From NCBI GenBank assembly GCA_010279815.1, contig QEOQ01000316.1:419298-461130 (forward strand): DNA of 41,833 nt. The letters are read 5' to 3'. Position 1 is the stretch's first letter. Each line of letters starts with the position of its first letter. Of this stretch, positions 32,794-41,298 are shown in pieces. The notes beneath the pieces were generated by a model. It was not told the DNA's origin. It saw only the letters and a program-made list of their open reading frames with translations, and made no database searches. The stretch is from Brachionus plicatilis. Its lineage: Eukaryota; Rotifera; Eurotatoria; Ploima; Brachionidae. Position numbers and translations under genes: made by a program.

Positions 32794-33779
32794 ATGTCTG
32801 AAGTATTTGCTCAGCCCCATCAGCGCATGCAGCCAGCACCAAACTTGGATACCATATCAAAACTATTAGACGAAAACAATCAACTATTGACAGCAATTAC
32901 AGAGCAATTCAATAAAGGCCGAATGCAGGAAACACTTGATCTACAAAAACAGCTTCATCGGAACTTGGTATACCTGGCCTGTTTGGCTTATCCCAACAAA
33001 CCACTCAGCGATGTACAATCTTTGATTCCTGTAGATTTACCAAACTTTTTTTTTAAATAAAAAGTAATAAATAAAGCTTTTAGTCTCCGGAAACAGCCCG
33101 GAAACAACAGCAAATGCAGCAACAGCATCAACAGCAATCAATACAACAAGGCCAACAAGTTTCTGGACAACAAATAATGCCTGGGCAGCAACAAATGCCA
33201 GCTCAACAGCAAGGACCGGCGATGGTAGCTCAGCAACAGATGCAGCAGATGCCCGGACAGCAGCCGGTCCAACAAAATCCCCAACAACAACCAATGTACA
33301 ACCCATATCAAGCTCAAATGCCTAATCAGCAATGGAGTCAAAACTCGGCTCAACCTCAAATGCCGAGTCAATCTCAGCAGCCAAACATGATGAATCCAAT
33401 GATGGCCCAGCAAGCACAACAGCCTCCTGCATTTAATCCATATCAGCAAAATCAGATGATGATGATGCCACAACAACAGCAGCAGCAACAGCATCCCCAA
33501 ATAGGCATGATTCCTCAGCAACAAACAGGTGGACAGCAGCAAATGCCGCCGCAAGGTCAGCCCCAGCAAATGATGATGCAGCAACAAGCTATGATGCAGC
33601 AAATGAGGGGCAATACGCCCATGTCCAATGGTTTACCACAACAGCCGGGTACGCCGCAGCCCCAACAGCAGCCTCCTCCGCCCCAATATCAACAGGCTCC
33701 GCAGCAACAATTCCAACAGCAGCAGCAGCCACAACCACCCTCTCAAAATGCTACTCAGCAACAAAATCAACAATTTTGA
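32794..33779 (+). CDS. SS18/SSXT family transcriptional co-activator (two exons)
   Basis: Exons 32794-33030 and 33084-33779 with a 53-base phase-0 intron (donor GTAGAT, acceptor TTTTAG); 310 residues. The SNH domain (~17-79) reads LDTISKLLDENNQLLTAI, then LQKQLHRNLVYLACLA and a terminal SLIP; these are the hallmarks of SS18 and CREST/SS18L1, which bind the BAF (SWI/SNF) chromatin remodelling complex. The rest is a glutamine/methionine/proline-rich low-complexity tail corresponding to the QPGY domain; tyrosines are few and glycine is scarce compared with the vertebrate tail. Nuclear. Antisense long frames over the tail are artefacts of the CAG/CAA repeats. The start lies in an A-rich leader and is the only sensible in-frame ATG before the SNH domain. 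Confidence 0.92.
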
Positions 33780-33843
33780 AAAAAAAAAATTTTCAACTCA
33801 TTTTTTTTTGTTGTTTGTAAATATGTTTTTTTTCTTTGATAAA

Positions 33844-33856
33844 AATAAAAAATAAA
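33844..33856 (+). terminator. Polyadenylation signals of the SS18-like gene
   Basis: Two AATAAA motifs (33844-33849, 33851-33856) 65-75 bases after the stop. Confidence 0.55.
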
Positions 33857-33944
33857 CTTTTTGTATAACTTTTTTTTATTTTAAAAAATATTCTGGTGAA
33901 GCGATAGCTCCTTCAGAAATAAGAAAAATCAAAAGTTCAAAAAG

Positions 33945-34359
33945 ATTAAACAATTAATACTTTATTTGAAATTTTAAAACTTAATTAATGCAATGATTTT
34001 GATAATTTTTAAAAAATAAATACTAAACATTACTAGGCATGTTATGTCTAATAATGGTTTATTATCAAATTAACATCAAAATGATTGATCTCTAATTTAT
34101 TTAATAAACACAATCAACAATTTTTAAAAAAATTCAGGTTAAGTTAATTCAGAAATTCAAATTCATTCATTCAAAGTTTAAATTTTAAAGCATTAAATAT
34201 TTTTTTTTTAAAGTTTATTTAAGGTTGATATTTAAAAAATTTATAAATGAAAATAAACTTGACATAACATGTAAAGTAAACTTTTATTTTTTTTCTATTA
34301 TTAAAATAAACATTTAATATTATAGTTTTATTTTTTGACTTTGATCTAAACTTCAATTT
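33945..34359 (+). mobile_element. MITE family A, copy 2
   Basis: Follows the copy at 6161 nearly throughout: TTGATAATTTTTAA, a decayed TACTAGGCATGTTATGTCTA palindrome, CATTATTAAATTAACATCAAA-like and GATTGATCTCTAATTTATTT tracts, TTCAGGTTAAGTT, AAATAAACTTGACATAACAT and the terminal GATCTAAACTTCAATTT. The left terminus is eroded. Confidence 0.65.
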
Positions 34360-36381
34360 GCTATTTTTTTTCTATTAAAATTTTCGATTAGTTTTTTATG
34401 GATTATTATAAATTTAAAATGAAAAAAAAATTAAATTTTTAATTTTTAAAAATTTTCGAATTTATTGTCAATGACAAAATAAGGAGAAATTTCAAATTTT
34501 TTTCTATATTTTAATTACTTCAAAAAAAATTGTAAGCAAATAATTATTTTTCTAAATAAAATCTATGAATTTCTTTCACCATTGAAAGAGAAAGATTTTT
34601 CACCTTCGGGTTGTCCAATATTAACCACGATCAAGAAATTTTTTATCTTTGACAATTAAAAAAAAATTATTTATTCATCAAAATGTTTATATAAAATAAG
34701 CAAAACGTTTTTACCGTATACAAGAAGTTTGTAATCAACTAAAGGGTGATTCTTGAATCCGTCCTGATTGATCAATATAATAGCATTTAATCCCATCAGG
34801 TCTATTAAGAGAATAAATTCTTTTAAGCTTATTCTCAAAAAATTCAGTTCAGGAATAAACTTAATAAAAAATTATTTTATATCACATCATAGTTTAATAG
34901 CATGGTACTAAATAAATTAAAAAGAAGATTTTATCTTCTTTAGTCTTTTATCAAAACTCTAGCTTAAACTGAATCACAACATAAATATATAAAAAGAGAG
35001 AGAGACAAGGCCTAGGGGACATGAGGTGTTAGCTTATTTTACTATTTTAATTATATTATTTTATTTCATTTTTTTATGAGAGATTTTTTTAATAATAAAG
35101 AATAATATTAAATGGGAAAATTCATCTCTGAAAATTTATTGTACAAAAATTTAAAGCTTATTTGGTAAGAAAAAATAAAATCAAACTATTTTGTTCGATT
35201 AGAGATTAAAAAAGATTTATTTCCGTTTAGAATTGCTACCTTTTCTATCTCCTTTGAAATGTTCATCATTTCGAGCTTATATTAAATATTTTTTTTTATT
35301 TTTTAATATTTAAATTACATTTTTAAATGTTTTGAGTATTTAAACTCTGAGACTGAATATTTTTTTACTTACTGAGTTAAATTTAAGACTACTTAAATTT
35401 TTATTAAAATGTCAAGTCGAATCTTTGGTATGCTATTTTTCAGGACTGTGAAGTTTTTCAATTAGATCGTTTTAATTTAGAAAAACTCTAACAACAAGGA
35501 ATGTACCTTGAATGCAAAAATAACCATTCTTACCATTTCCCACACTTTTACATGATGTAAAAATATAGAAGTAAGCTATTCACTTGGAATAAATCTTTGA
35601 TGATTTTTACCAAAGAAACTAAAATACACTGAATACTTAATAAAAATTTTAAAAATTCCTTACTATAAAGTAAAACCTATATTATTTTCCACATTGTTTA
35701 CAATAAAATGGGTTATCTATAGTAGTAAAAAAAATAATAACAGAAGTCAAGAAAGATATCGTATGTTTAAATAGATTTTGTATAATCTTAGTAATTATTA
35801 TTATTGTTTATTCATAAAATTACGCCAAATTCGGCGATGTTAAAAATAAAATAAAATAGAATACAAAAGAAGGAAGTTTTGTACTGTTTTTTTTCCTTTT
35901 TTTTTTAATTTACAATTATGTTTAAGAGATTAAAATTTTAAAATAAATTTTATTTTATTTTCTTTGTAATGTTACAAAATGTCCAAGTCATTAAAAAAAA
36001 AGCCCCGACTTTTTTTTTAATTTGATAGATCAGGCTTTATATCAAAAAATTTATATAGTCTTGGGTTGTTTAATGCATGTAGATTTGCCATATTCCAAAA
36101 TTTTCTTGCAATATTAGCATAAAAGGATTTTATTATAGTTTAAAGTTTATATCATTTCTATTAATTTTTATAACATTTGTTTTTTTTTTTATATAGCAAA
36201 AAATTAAAATATTGTAGCACAAAAAAAGGCATTGTGACGTAATAAAGAAAAAAAAAATTTTATTGAATTATATAGAAAAAAAAACATCGAATTTACCTGA
36301 AAAACAAATGTCGAAAAAAAAATTTCGAATTCAAAAATAAATAAAATTATACTAAGAATAAATTATCTAATTAATTTTTTT
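34360..36381. other. Intergenic sequence with small coding-like remnants
   Basis: The minus strand at 34563-34653 reads FLIVVNIGQPEGEKSFSFNG before a stop, a possible transposon remnant of about 29 residues; upstream it is closed by a stop. The remainder is A+T-rich without a recognised gene. Confidence 0.35.
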
Positions 36382-36522
36382 TCAATTTTTTTCTTCACCA
36401 ATTAGTAAATTATTACCAATACCTTTTAAAAATGATTCAATATTCAATTTCAATTTGGATGGTATAACATTGTTTAAAAAACGTGGGCGTAATATTGAAC
36501 GTCCCGTCACACTACTAGTCAT
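36382..36522 (-). other. Short open frame, doubtful
   Basis: 46 residues starting MTSSVTGRSILRPRFLNNVI, ending GEEKN. Composition is somewhat richer in G+C than the flanks and lies ~235 bases inside a TTTTGTCCGCCTCC Tc1-like end (36757-36770), so it may be a transposon remnant. No homology is recognised. Confidence 0.25.
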
Positions 36523-36756
36523 AATAATTATTTAGAAATTGTAGATTTATAAAATAATCATAAATTGATGATAAAAAATTTTTGTTCATTTTTAAGCTTA
36601 ATTTGAATTAAATAACATTAACTTTTTAATTTAAAGTTTTAGCAAAAGTCTCTTTTTTTTCTATAATTAAAATCTTCTATATCATTTTTTCTACATTAAG
36701 TCCTTTCTATATTTTTTTTTTATTTTCTTTTTCTATATTTTAAAAAAAATTCTACA

Positions 36757-36770
36757 TTTTGTCCGCCTCC
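36757..36770 (+). repeat. Tc1-like terminal motif, copy 1
   Basis: TTTTGTCCGCCTCC, identical to 38717-38730 and in the same orientation. Read inversely (GGAGGCGGACAAAA) it resembles the inner part of Tc1-type inverted ends. Confidence 0.45.
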
Positions 36771-37054
36771 ATCAAATTGACTCTATCAAATTGTGTCTTA
36801 ACAATATAAAATCTACGATGTTTAAAAAGGAAAAATGTATTTGACGCATAAAAAAAAATTATAGTATAAAAAAAATTTAGGACACGTTTATTTTCACGTA
36901 AATTATCTGAAAATAAATAAAAAGAAATTCACGTAAGATACGTGTAAGTGTTGTAAAAAAAGTATTTATTTTCACGCAAAAAAAGAATAAAAAAATAACA
37001 ATTCAAAAAAGAGATTAACAATTAATTGATGAAAAAATATTAGAAAAAGATAAT

Positions 37055-37351
37055 TCAATTAGAACAGTTGTTACATTTCCAAATTTTTTTTAATGGAACA
37101 TAAGTTCTTTTAACACATTTCAAATGATAATGTAAATTACATTCACCGCAAGAAATTGACTTTGAATTACAAGATAAGTTACAAGTTTTACAAAAATTAA
37201 GGTTTTTTAAAAATAAGTCTAGAGTACTCTCTAACATTGTGAAACCATCTGAAGTAAAAAAGTGAACCAATTCATTTTTTTTGATACCATTTGAATCTAT
37301 ATAACCAGTATCGAGTATTGATTGCGGAATTGAATTTGGTAATGAATGCAT
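37055..37351 (-). CDS. PHD zinc-finger protein carried by the Mutator-like element
   Basis: 98 residues, intact. The C-terminal half is a complete C4HC3 PHD finger: C54-x2-C57-x10-C68-x2-C71-x4-H76-x2-C79-x13-C93-x2-C96, with the tryptophan (W91) two residues before C93 as in typical PHD fingers. The first ~50 residues are unrecognised (DTGYIDSNGIKKNELVHFF). Its ATG overlaps the upstream frame (37297-37506) by 55 bases in a different frame, preceded immediately by TAA. PHD fingers commonly read histone H3 tails; here the context suggests a domain captured by, or native to, the transposon. The gene may be the second half of a longer protein broken by an indel near 37350. Confidence 0.6.
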   Translation of the reverse strand: MHSLPNSIPQSILDTGYIDSNGIKKNELVHFFTSDGFTMLESTLDLFLKNLNFCKTCNLSCNSKSISCGECNLHYHLKCVKRTYVPLKKIWKCNNCSN

Positions 37352-37506
37352 TTATAGTGCATATACTTATAATTATTAGTACCTCTTATTAAAGCACTAC
37401 TAACGGTCGTCCATAAAGTGTAAGATTTTTTGGTAAATTCATGAAACACTTGCTCAAAATCATCAAAGTTGTCAAATAATTGGCCATAGTGTAAAGATTC
37501 AGACAT
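37297..37506 (-). CDS. FAR1/ZSWIM3-like N-terminal domain ORF of the Mutator-like element
   Basis: 69 residues from ATG 37506. The part GQLFDNFDDFEQVFHEFTKK, then YTLWTTVSSALI and YMHYKCIHY, follows the pattern G-x-x-F-x-(S/N)(F/Y)-(E/D)-x-(F)...K-Y-x-x-(I/V)-x-(Y/F)-x-C-x-H-Y of the N-terminal domain before Mutator-like transposases and in ZSWIM3-type proteins. After YKCIHY the frame loses its typical basic continuation and ends 13 residues later, while the PHD frame opens in another phase. A single indel around 37340-37350 would unite the two; equally the two could be separate cistrons. DNA binding is inferred from family resemblance. Confidence 0.45.
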   Translation of the reverse strand: MSESLHYGQLFDNFDDFEQVFHEFTKKSYTLWTTVSSALIRGTNNYKYMHYKCIHYQIQFRNQYSILVI

Positions 37507-37969
37507 TTTTTTGAATATAATATCAAGAATATCGTGTTTTATGGTATATTTAATGGACTTTTTAAAAGTTTAAAAGTCAAAAAGTATATCAAGGCTTCTA
37601 ATTAAAGCTTATTTAATTAAATTATACTTTGGGTTTCATGATATTTTTGTTTAATGAACTTCAATTCTTTGATGGAAAAGTGTTATAATTTTTAAGCATT
37701 ATTTTTTCATTAACTGACATTTGCGTGAAAATAAATAAAAATAACTACAGGTAAACGAAAAAATTTATTTATTTACAGGTAAATTACGTGAATTAAAACT
37801 GTTTATTTTCAGATATATTACCTGAAAATAAGTTCGTTCAAAAATTTAATAGCGCATAAACCAAAAAAAATTAAGTATAGTATAAAGATTGTATCATTAA
37901 AGCATATAAAAATTAGTCTCGCATAAAATAAAGCAAGTTAAGAATAAAAAAAATATTATAGCATAAAAC

Positions 37970-38003
37970 AAAAATAGGTATTATCAAAATAATACCTATT
38001 TTT
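37970..38003. repeat. Perfect 15-base hairpin
   Basis: AAAAATAGGTATTAT (37970-37984), CAAA loop, ATAATACCTATTTTT (37989-38003). Followed by two copies of GATTTTTAACCATTC. Confidence 0.8.
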
Positions 38004-38094
38004 GTGGTATTATTTGATTTTTAACCATTCAAATGATTTTTAACCATTCGTATTTTATTTTACTCTTTTATTTTTTATTTTTTTGTCTTCAATC

Positions 38095-38590
38095 AATAAA
38101 AATAAAACCAAAATAAAAAATCCTACATCACCAGATACCGACTGAACCTCCACCGTTCTGTAACCTCGGTAAACAGAACTTCGGATGAAACTTCCCATTT
38201 ATAAACTTTTTTACTTTTACTCTTGATTTACGATTAAAGACCTAAAAATTGAACTCGTCATTGAAGATGACTATGTACCAATCTTTAACTGTCCAATTAA
38301 GTCTCTGTATATACCACTCATATCTTTTTTATATTTTTTTTATCTTATTCTTAATAAATTTTTGATTACTTGTGCTTGAAATTAAATATTCTTATGCTTT
38401 AATAAAAAAAAATATGCGAGAAAAAAAAACAATAAAAAATCTTAACTTTTTATTCATTATGCTATGGTTTAATTTTTTATGCTTTATTATTTGTATTTAT
38501 GCGTCAAAACCCCCCGTCCGTTTAAAAATCTCCTTAAAAACCTTATCAGGTCTTCCTGATTGAAGACTTGGCTTATTTCTTTTTGCTCCA
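38095..38590 (-). pseudogene. Tc1-type transposase remnant, interrupted
   Basis: Minus strand, 38590-38512: NKPSLQSGRPDKVFKEIF, matching the SGRP basic linker after the helix-turn-helix of Tc1 transposases. Minus strand, 38321-38095: DWYIVIFNDEFNF, a stop, VFNRKSRVKV, then LQNGGGSVGIW, a stop, C; this corresponds to the W-x-x-V-(I/V)-F-S-D-E-S-x-F block (second catalytic aspartate) and the GGGSVMVWGC block. Between them lies ~150 bases of GCATAAA-rich repeat instead of the expected ~450 coding bases, so the gene was both deleted and invaded. TTTTGCTCCACTGTA (38581-38595) and TTTTGTCCGCCTCC (38717-38730) to its right look like Tc1-type terminal sequences. Non-functional. Confidence 0.6.
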
Positions 38591-38716
38591 CTGTACATGA
38601 TTTAGCATACTTTGACAAATCTTTATTTCTGATATTTTTTTTTTTTTTTTTTTAATGGTATCTTTAATTTTTTACTTCTCCTTAAAGGAGGTTGATTATA
38701 AAAAAATAAAATAAAA

Positions 38717-38730
38717 TTTTGTCCGCCTCC
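38717..38730 (+). repeat. Tc1-like terminal motif, copy 2
   Basis: TTTTGTCCGCCTCC, placed upstream of the minus-strand Tc1 transposase remnant where its 5' inverted end is expected. Confidence 0.45.
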
Positions 38731-38923
38731 CCGAAAAAATATTAGTCTAAAAAAATATAAGACAAAATAAATTGCATCATGGCTTTGTTCTGATCAAAAA
38801 CGCTCATACATGCATAGAAATGAAGCTAGTTGCTAATTGATCTTAATTGTACAAGCATAAAATTCAATTTTTCTACTTTAATTTGTAAATAATTGAGCAA
38901 AAAAAGAAAGAAAATTTTTGAGA

Positions 38924-39463
38924 ATGTCTGGCTCAGAGCAACAAGTTGCGACCAATTCGTCAAGTGGCAAAAAAAATGACTCTGTGCAAACAGTGACCAA
39001 AGACAAGCATTCAGTTAGCAAACGGCTGCAACAAGAACTAATGTCACTGATGATGTCGGGCGAAAAAGGCGTCTCTGCGTTTCCCGATGGCGACAACTTG
39101 TTCAAATGGATCGGCACCATTCAAGGTCCGATCGGAACCGTGTACGAAGGCTTGGAGTATCGGCTGATACTCGACTTTCCAAATGGATACCCCATAGTTG
39201 CTCCCAAGGTCAAATTCGAGTCGTCCTGCTTTCATCCGAATGTGGACGAGAACGGAAACATTTGCCTGGACATTCTCAGAGAAAAATGGTCGGCCACTTA
39301 TGATGTGCTGTCAATTCTGCTCTCTGTTCAGAGTCTGCTCGGCGACCCCAATATTGCCAGTGCTCTGAACCACCATGCTGCTGATTTGTGGAAAAATCAG
39401 TCGTTGTTCAAAAAGTACCTGCTGGACAAATACGACAAAGAGGTTAGGAATAAAAAATTCTAA
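38924..39463 (+). CDS. UBE2C: Ubiquitin-conjugating enzyme E2 C (UBE2C / Vihar / UBCH10 type)
   Basis: Intronless, 179 residues, the same length as human UBE2C. UBC fold: helix 1 from [17 protein letters not shown] (~30-46), W62, tandem P-x-x-P region [10 protein letters not shown] (~89-98), HPN (104-106), catalytic C114 in [14 protein letters not shown], and the family-typical [12 protein letters not shown] (~132-143) and HAADLWKN (~151-158). The enzyme accepts ubiquitin from E1 and works with the anaphase-promoting complex to start ubiquitin chains on cyclin B and securin at mitotic exit. The disordered N-terminal extension before the UBC core is the UBE2C hallmark. ATG 38924 is chosen because it is the first true ATG in frame. 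The C-terminal tail (KEVRNKKF) differs from vertebrates. Confidence 0.94.
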   Translation: MSGSEQQVATNSSSGKKNDSVQTVTKDKHSVSKRLQQELMSLMMSGEKGVSAFPDGDNLFKWIGTIQGPIGTVYEGLEYRLILDFPNGYPIVAPKVKFESSCFHPNVDENGNICLDILREKWSATYDVLSILLSVQSLLGDPNIASALNHHAADLWKNQSLFKKYLLDKYDKEVRNKKF

Positions 39464-39580
39464 TCATTTCTCACCAAGTGTGTGTACAAAAGAATCAAAA
39501 AATTCTATGTATTTTTTGCTATCTTAGATGATGTAAAATGAGACAATTTTTTTAATTTTGATTAAATTAAATAGATTTAT

Positions 39581-39586
39581 AATAAA
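39581..39586 (+). terminator. Polyadenylation signal of UBE2C
   Basis: AATAAA about 118 bases after the stop. Confidence 0.5.
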
Positions 39587-39841
39587 AATATGCTTTTTTT
39601 AAGAATTTTTATTTTTTCTAATTTTAGACAATTTGTTGTTTTGTTTTCAAAAATTGATTGTGCTTTTCAAATTTATTAGCTGAATTAGGCTTCCATCTGA
39701 TTTGAAGCTTCATCGAAATTTAAAAAATGATAATTTTCAATGGCACATAATTTTGGCAATAATTTTTTTTTGGTAAAAAAAAAAAATCTTTCCTAATGAA
39801 ACTTAACAAAATGTATCATTTTTTTTGAGCATCATCTTGGA

Positions 39842-40945
39842 AAATTGAAGTCTCAGATCAAAACGATCATTTAAAATTTTAAAACTCAAACATTTAATAT
39901 TATAGATTACTAGACATGTTATTTCTAATAATGGTTCATTATCAAATAAAGATAAAAATGGTTGACCCTTGATTTATTTGATAAAAATTATCATTGCTCT
40001 TTAGAGAAAAAACGAGAAAAATTTAAACAATGATGAGGAATTTGAAAATTTTTTATTTTTAAATCGGGAGGAAAATTCAAATTTAAAAAAAAAAACTAAA
40101 TTACAGTTACAGTTTGGAGACCTTACTTGAAGAAAGGTATAAACGCCATCGAAGCTGTTCAAAGACGAGCAACAAGGCTTGTGCCTGAAATCAGTGGTAT
40201 AACTTATGAAAAAAGATTGCAAGAATTAAATTTGACAACACTTGAAATCAGAAGACTTAGAGGTGATTTAATACAAATGTTTAAAATAGTTAAGGGATTT
40301 GATGAAATTAACTGGTTTAATAAAATTGTGTTTAAGAATGAACAGTCATTCCAATCGACATATCAATTAAGGTCACACGAATTCCAGATAGAAAGACAAC
40401 TAGTCAAAAACTAAGATCCACGTCACAATTTCTTCACAAACAGAGTATCAAGCGTTTGGAACAATCTACCAAAAGAAGTAGTCCTATCAAATGACAAAAA
40501 CGAATTTAAAAATAAACTTGACACACTGAATTTAGAAAGCTATTACAATGGATACTAAAACTCCATTTTATGTGGCCAGCCACATTATAGCTATTATATT
40601 ATTAAATTTTGTAATAAGTTATTATTTTAAAATTTGACAGTTTTCACAGTAAAATCTTTTTAAAAATACAAGAAATTAAATAAAAAATCTTAAGAAGCTG
40701 AACAAAATGAATGAAACGAGATATGGAATTAAATTAAATCGATTTAAAAAAAAGTATCTCAAGTTTCAGTTTGTCGGGTTGTAACCAGATCGTGAATACA
40801 TATTCAAACTGAAATAATTTTATTTTTCCCCTAAAAAATTTTAAATTTTAAAACATTAAATTTTTGTCTTTAAGAGTAAGTTTTATTTAATTCAATCAAA
40901 AAAATTAAACCCGTTTAAATTCAATAAAAAGGAATATTTTAAAAG
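39842..40945 (+). mobile_element. MITE family A, copy 3, split by a LINE fragment
   Basis: 39842-~39990 matches the left third of the copy at 6161 (AAATTGAAG, GATCAAAACGATCATTTAAA, TTACTAGACATGTTAT). ~40800-40945 resumes with ATTCAAACTGAAATAATTTT, TTTTTGTCTTTAA and TCAATAAAAAGGAA, matching 6414-6570. The ~800 bases between them include the LINE remnant 40098-40558, so the retrotransposon inserted into the MITE or replaced its middle. Confidence 0.65.
40098..40558 (+). pseudogene. Non-LTR reverse transcriptase C-terminus with one in-frame stop
   Basis: Reads TVWRPYLKKGINAIEAVQRR, ATRLVPEISGITYEKRLQEL, TLEIRRLRGDLIQMFKIVKG, then LVKN, TAA (40412-40414), DPRHNFFTNRVSSVWNNLPK and ends NLESYYNGY at 40558. 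The VQRRATRL and RRLRGDLIQ blocks are classic C-terminal LINE motifs (also in 29509-30264). The only lesion inside the retained part is the single TAA; the 5' side is cut at a stop near 40098. A CATTTTATGTGGCCAGCCAC-type inverted repeat (TGTGGC/GCCACA) follows in the 3' untranslated region. Confidence 0.75.
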
Positions 40946-40961
40946 GCATATAATTATATAA

Positions 40962-41289
40962 GTCATTGTGAATTTTGAAACAAAGAACAAATAAAAAATT
41001 TCAATATGATAAAACTTTTGTACTATGAGTCTAAAAATTATTGTGCAAAATGTAACAGCTGCTACAAACTTTTTGCCACCCAAATTAAGTCTCTGCAATT
41101 TAATTTTAATGATTCTCTAATACATTTAGTGCTTGCAGACTTGCAGAATTTTTGCAAAAACTTAATTTGGGTGTTGCAAAGTTTGTATCAGCTGATCCAT
41201 TTTGCAGAACAATTTTTAGACTCATAGTAAAAAAGTTATTTCCTTTTAAGATTTTTGTTTTTGTTGTCTGTTCCAAAATTCACATTGCC
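40962..41289. mobile_element. Hairpin MITE with perfect 9-bp target-site duplication
   Basis: ATTATATAA flanks the element at 40953-40961 and 41290-41298. The arms are ~125 bases each: outer part GTCATTGTGAATTTTG against CAAAATTCACATTGCC; inner part 41023-41090 (CTATGAGTCTAAAAATTATT, CAAAATG, CAGCTG, CAAACTTT, CCAAATTAAGT) mirrored at 41159-41227. Only ~70 bases separate the arms. It encodes nothing; open frames through it are artefacts of the palindrome. The 9-base duplication suggests a Mutator-mobilised element. Confidence 0.85.
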
Positions 41290-41298
41290 ATTATATAA

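Larger units (their letters stand above)
36880..37839 (-). mobile_element. 960-base Mutator-like element carrying a PHD-finger gene
   Basis: Flanked by the 9-base direct repeat AAAAATTTA (36871-36879, 37840-37848). The ends are long, ~100-120-base inverted arms: innermost TATTTATTTTCACGCAAA (36963-36980) is perfectly mirrored at 37720-37737; outer parts share TTATTTTCA(C/G)GTAA, ATCTGAAAATAAA and ATTCACGTAA. The arms consist of repeated TTTTCACG/CACGTAA subterminal motifs. Two overlapping minus-strand frames lie between them, and there is no transposase core. Nine-base duplication and long ends fit the Mutator superfamily; the element would be non-autonomous. Confidence 0.75.
36840..38508. 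mobile_element. Nested element with TTTGACGCATAAA ends
   Basis: TTTGACGCATAAA (36840-36852) is mirrored perfectly at 38496-38508. Sequence next to both ends is rich in GCATAAA repeats (36840-36879 plus 37849-37965 on the left; 38370-38508, inverted, on the right). A Mutator-type element (36880-37839) is inserted 40 bases from the left end, and a Tc1 transposase remnant occupies the interior, so the region is at least doubly nested. The outer boundaries rest on a 13-base match only. Confidence 0.45.

Noticed and set aside
33138..33602. 154-codon antisense Leu/His-rich frame
   Set aside because: Direct consequence of CAG/CAA glutamine codons in the SS18-like gene.
38372..38563. 63-codon plus-strand open frame
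   Set aside because: Overlaps GCATAAA-rich repeat and the antisense Tc1 transposase remnant; no coding signature.
38918..38923. Upstream in-frame TTG as start of UBE2C
   Set aside because: Not an ATG; eukaryotic initiation and the 179-residue family length both support ATG 38924.
41006..41227. 73-codon open frame
   Set aside because: Lies across the arms of the hairpin MITE, so its length reflects the palindrome rather than a gene.
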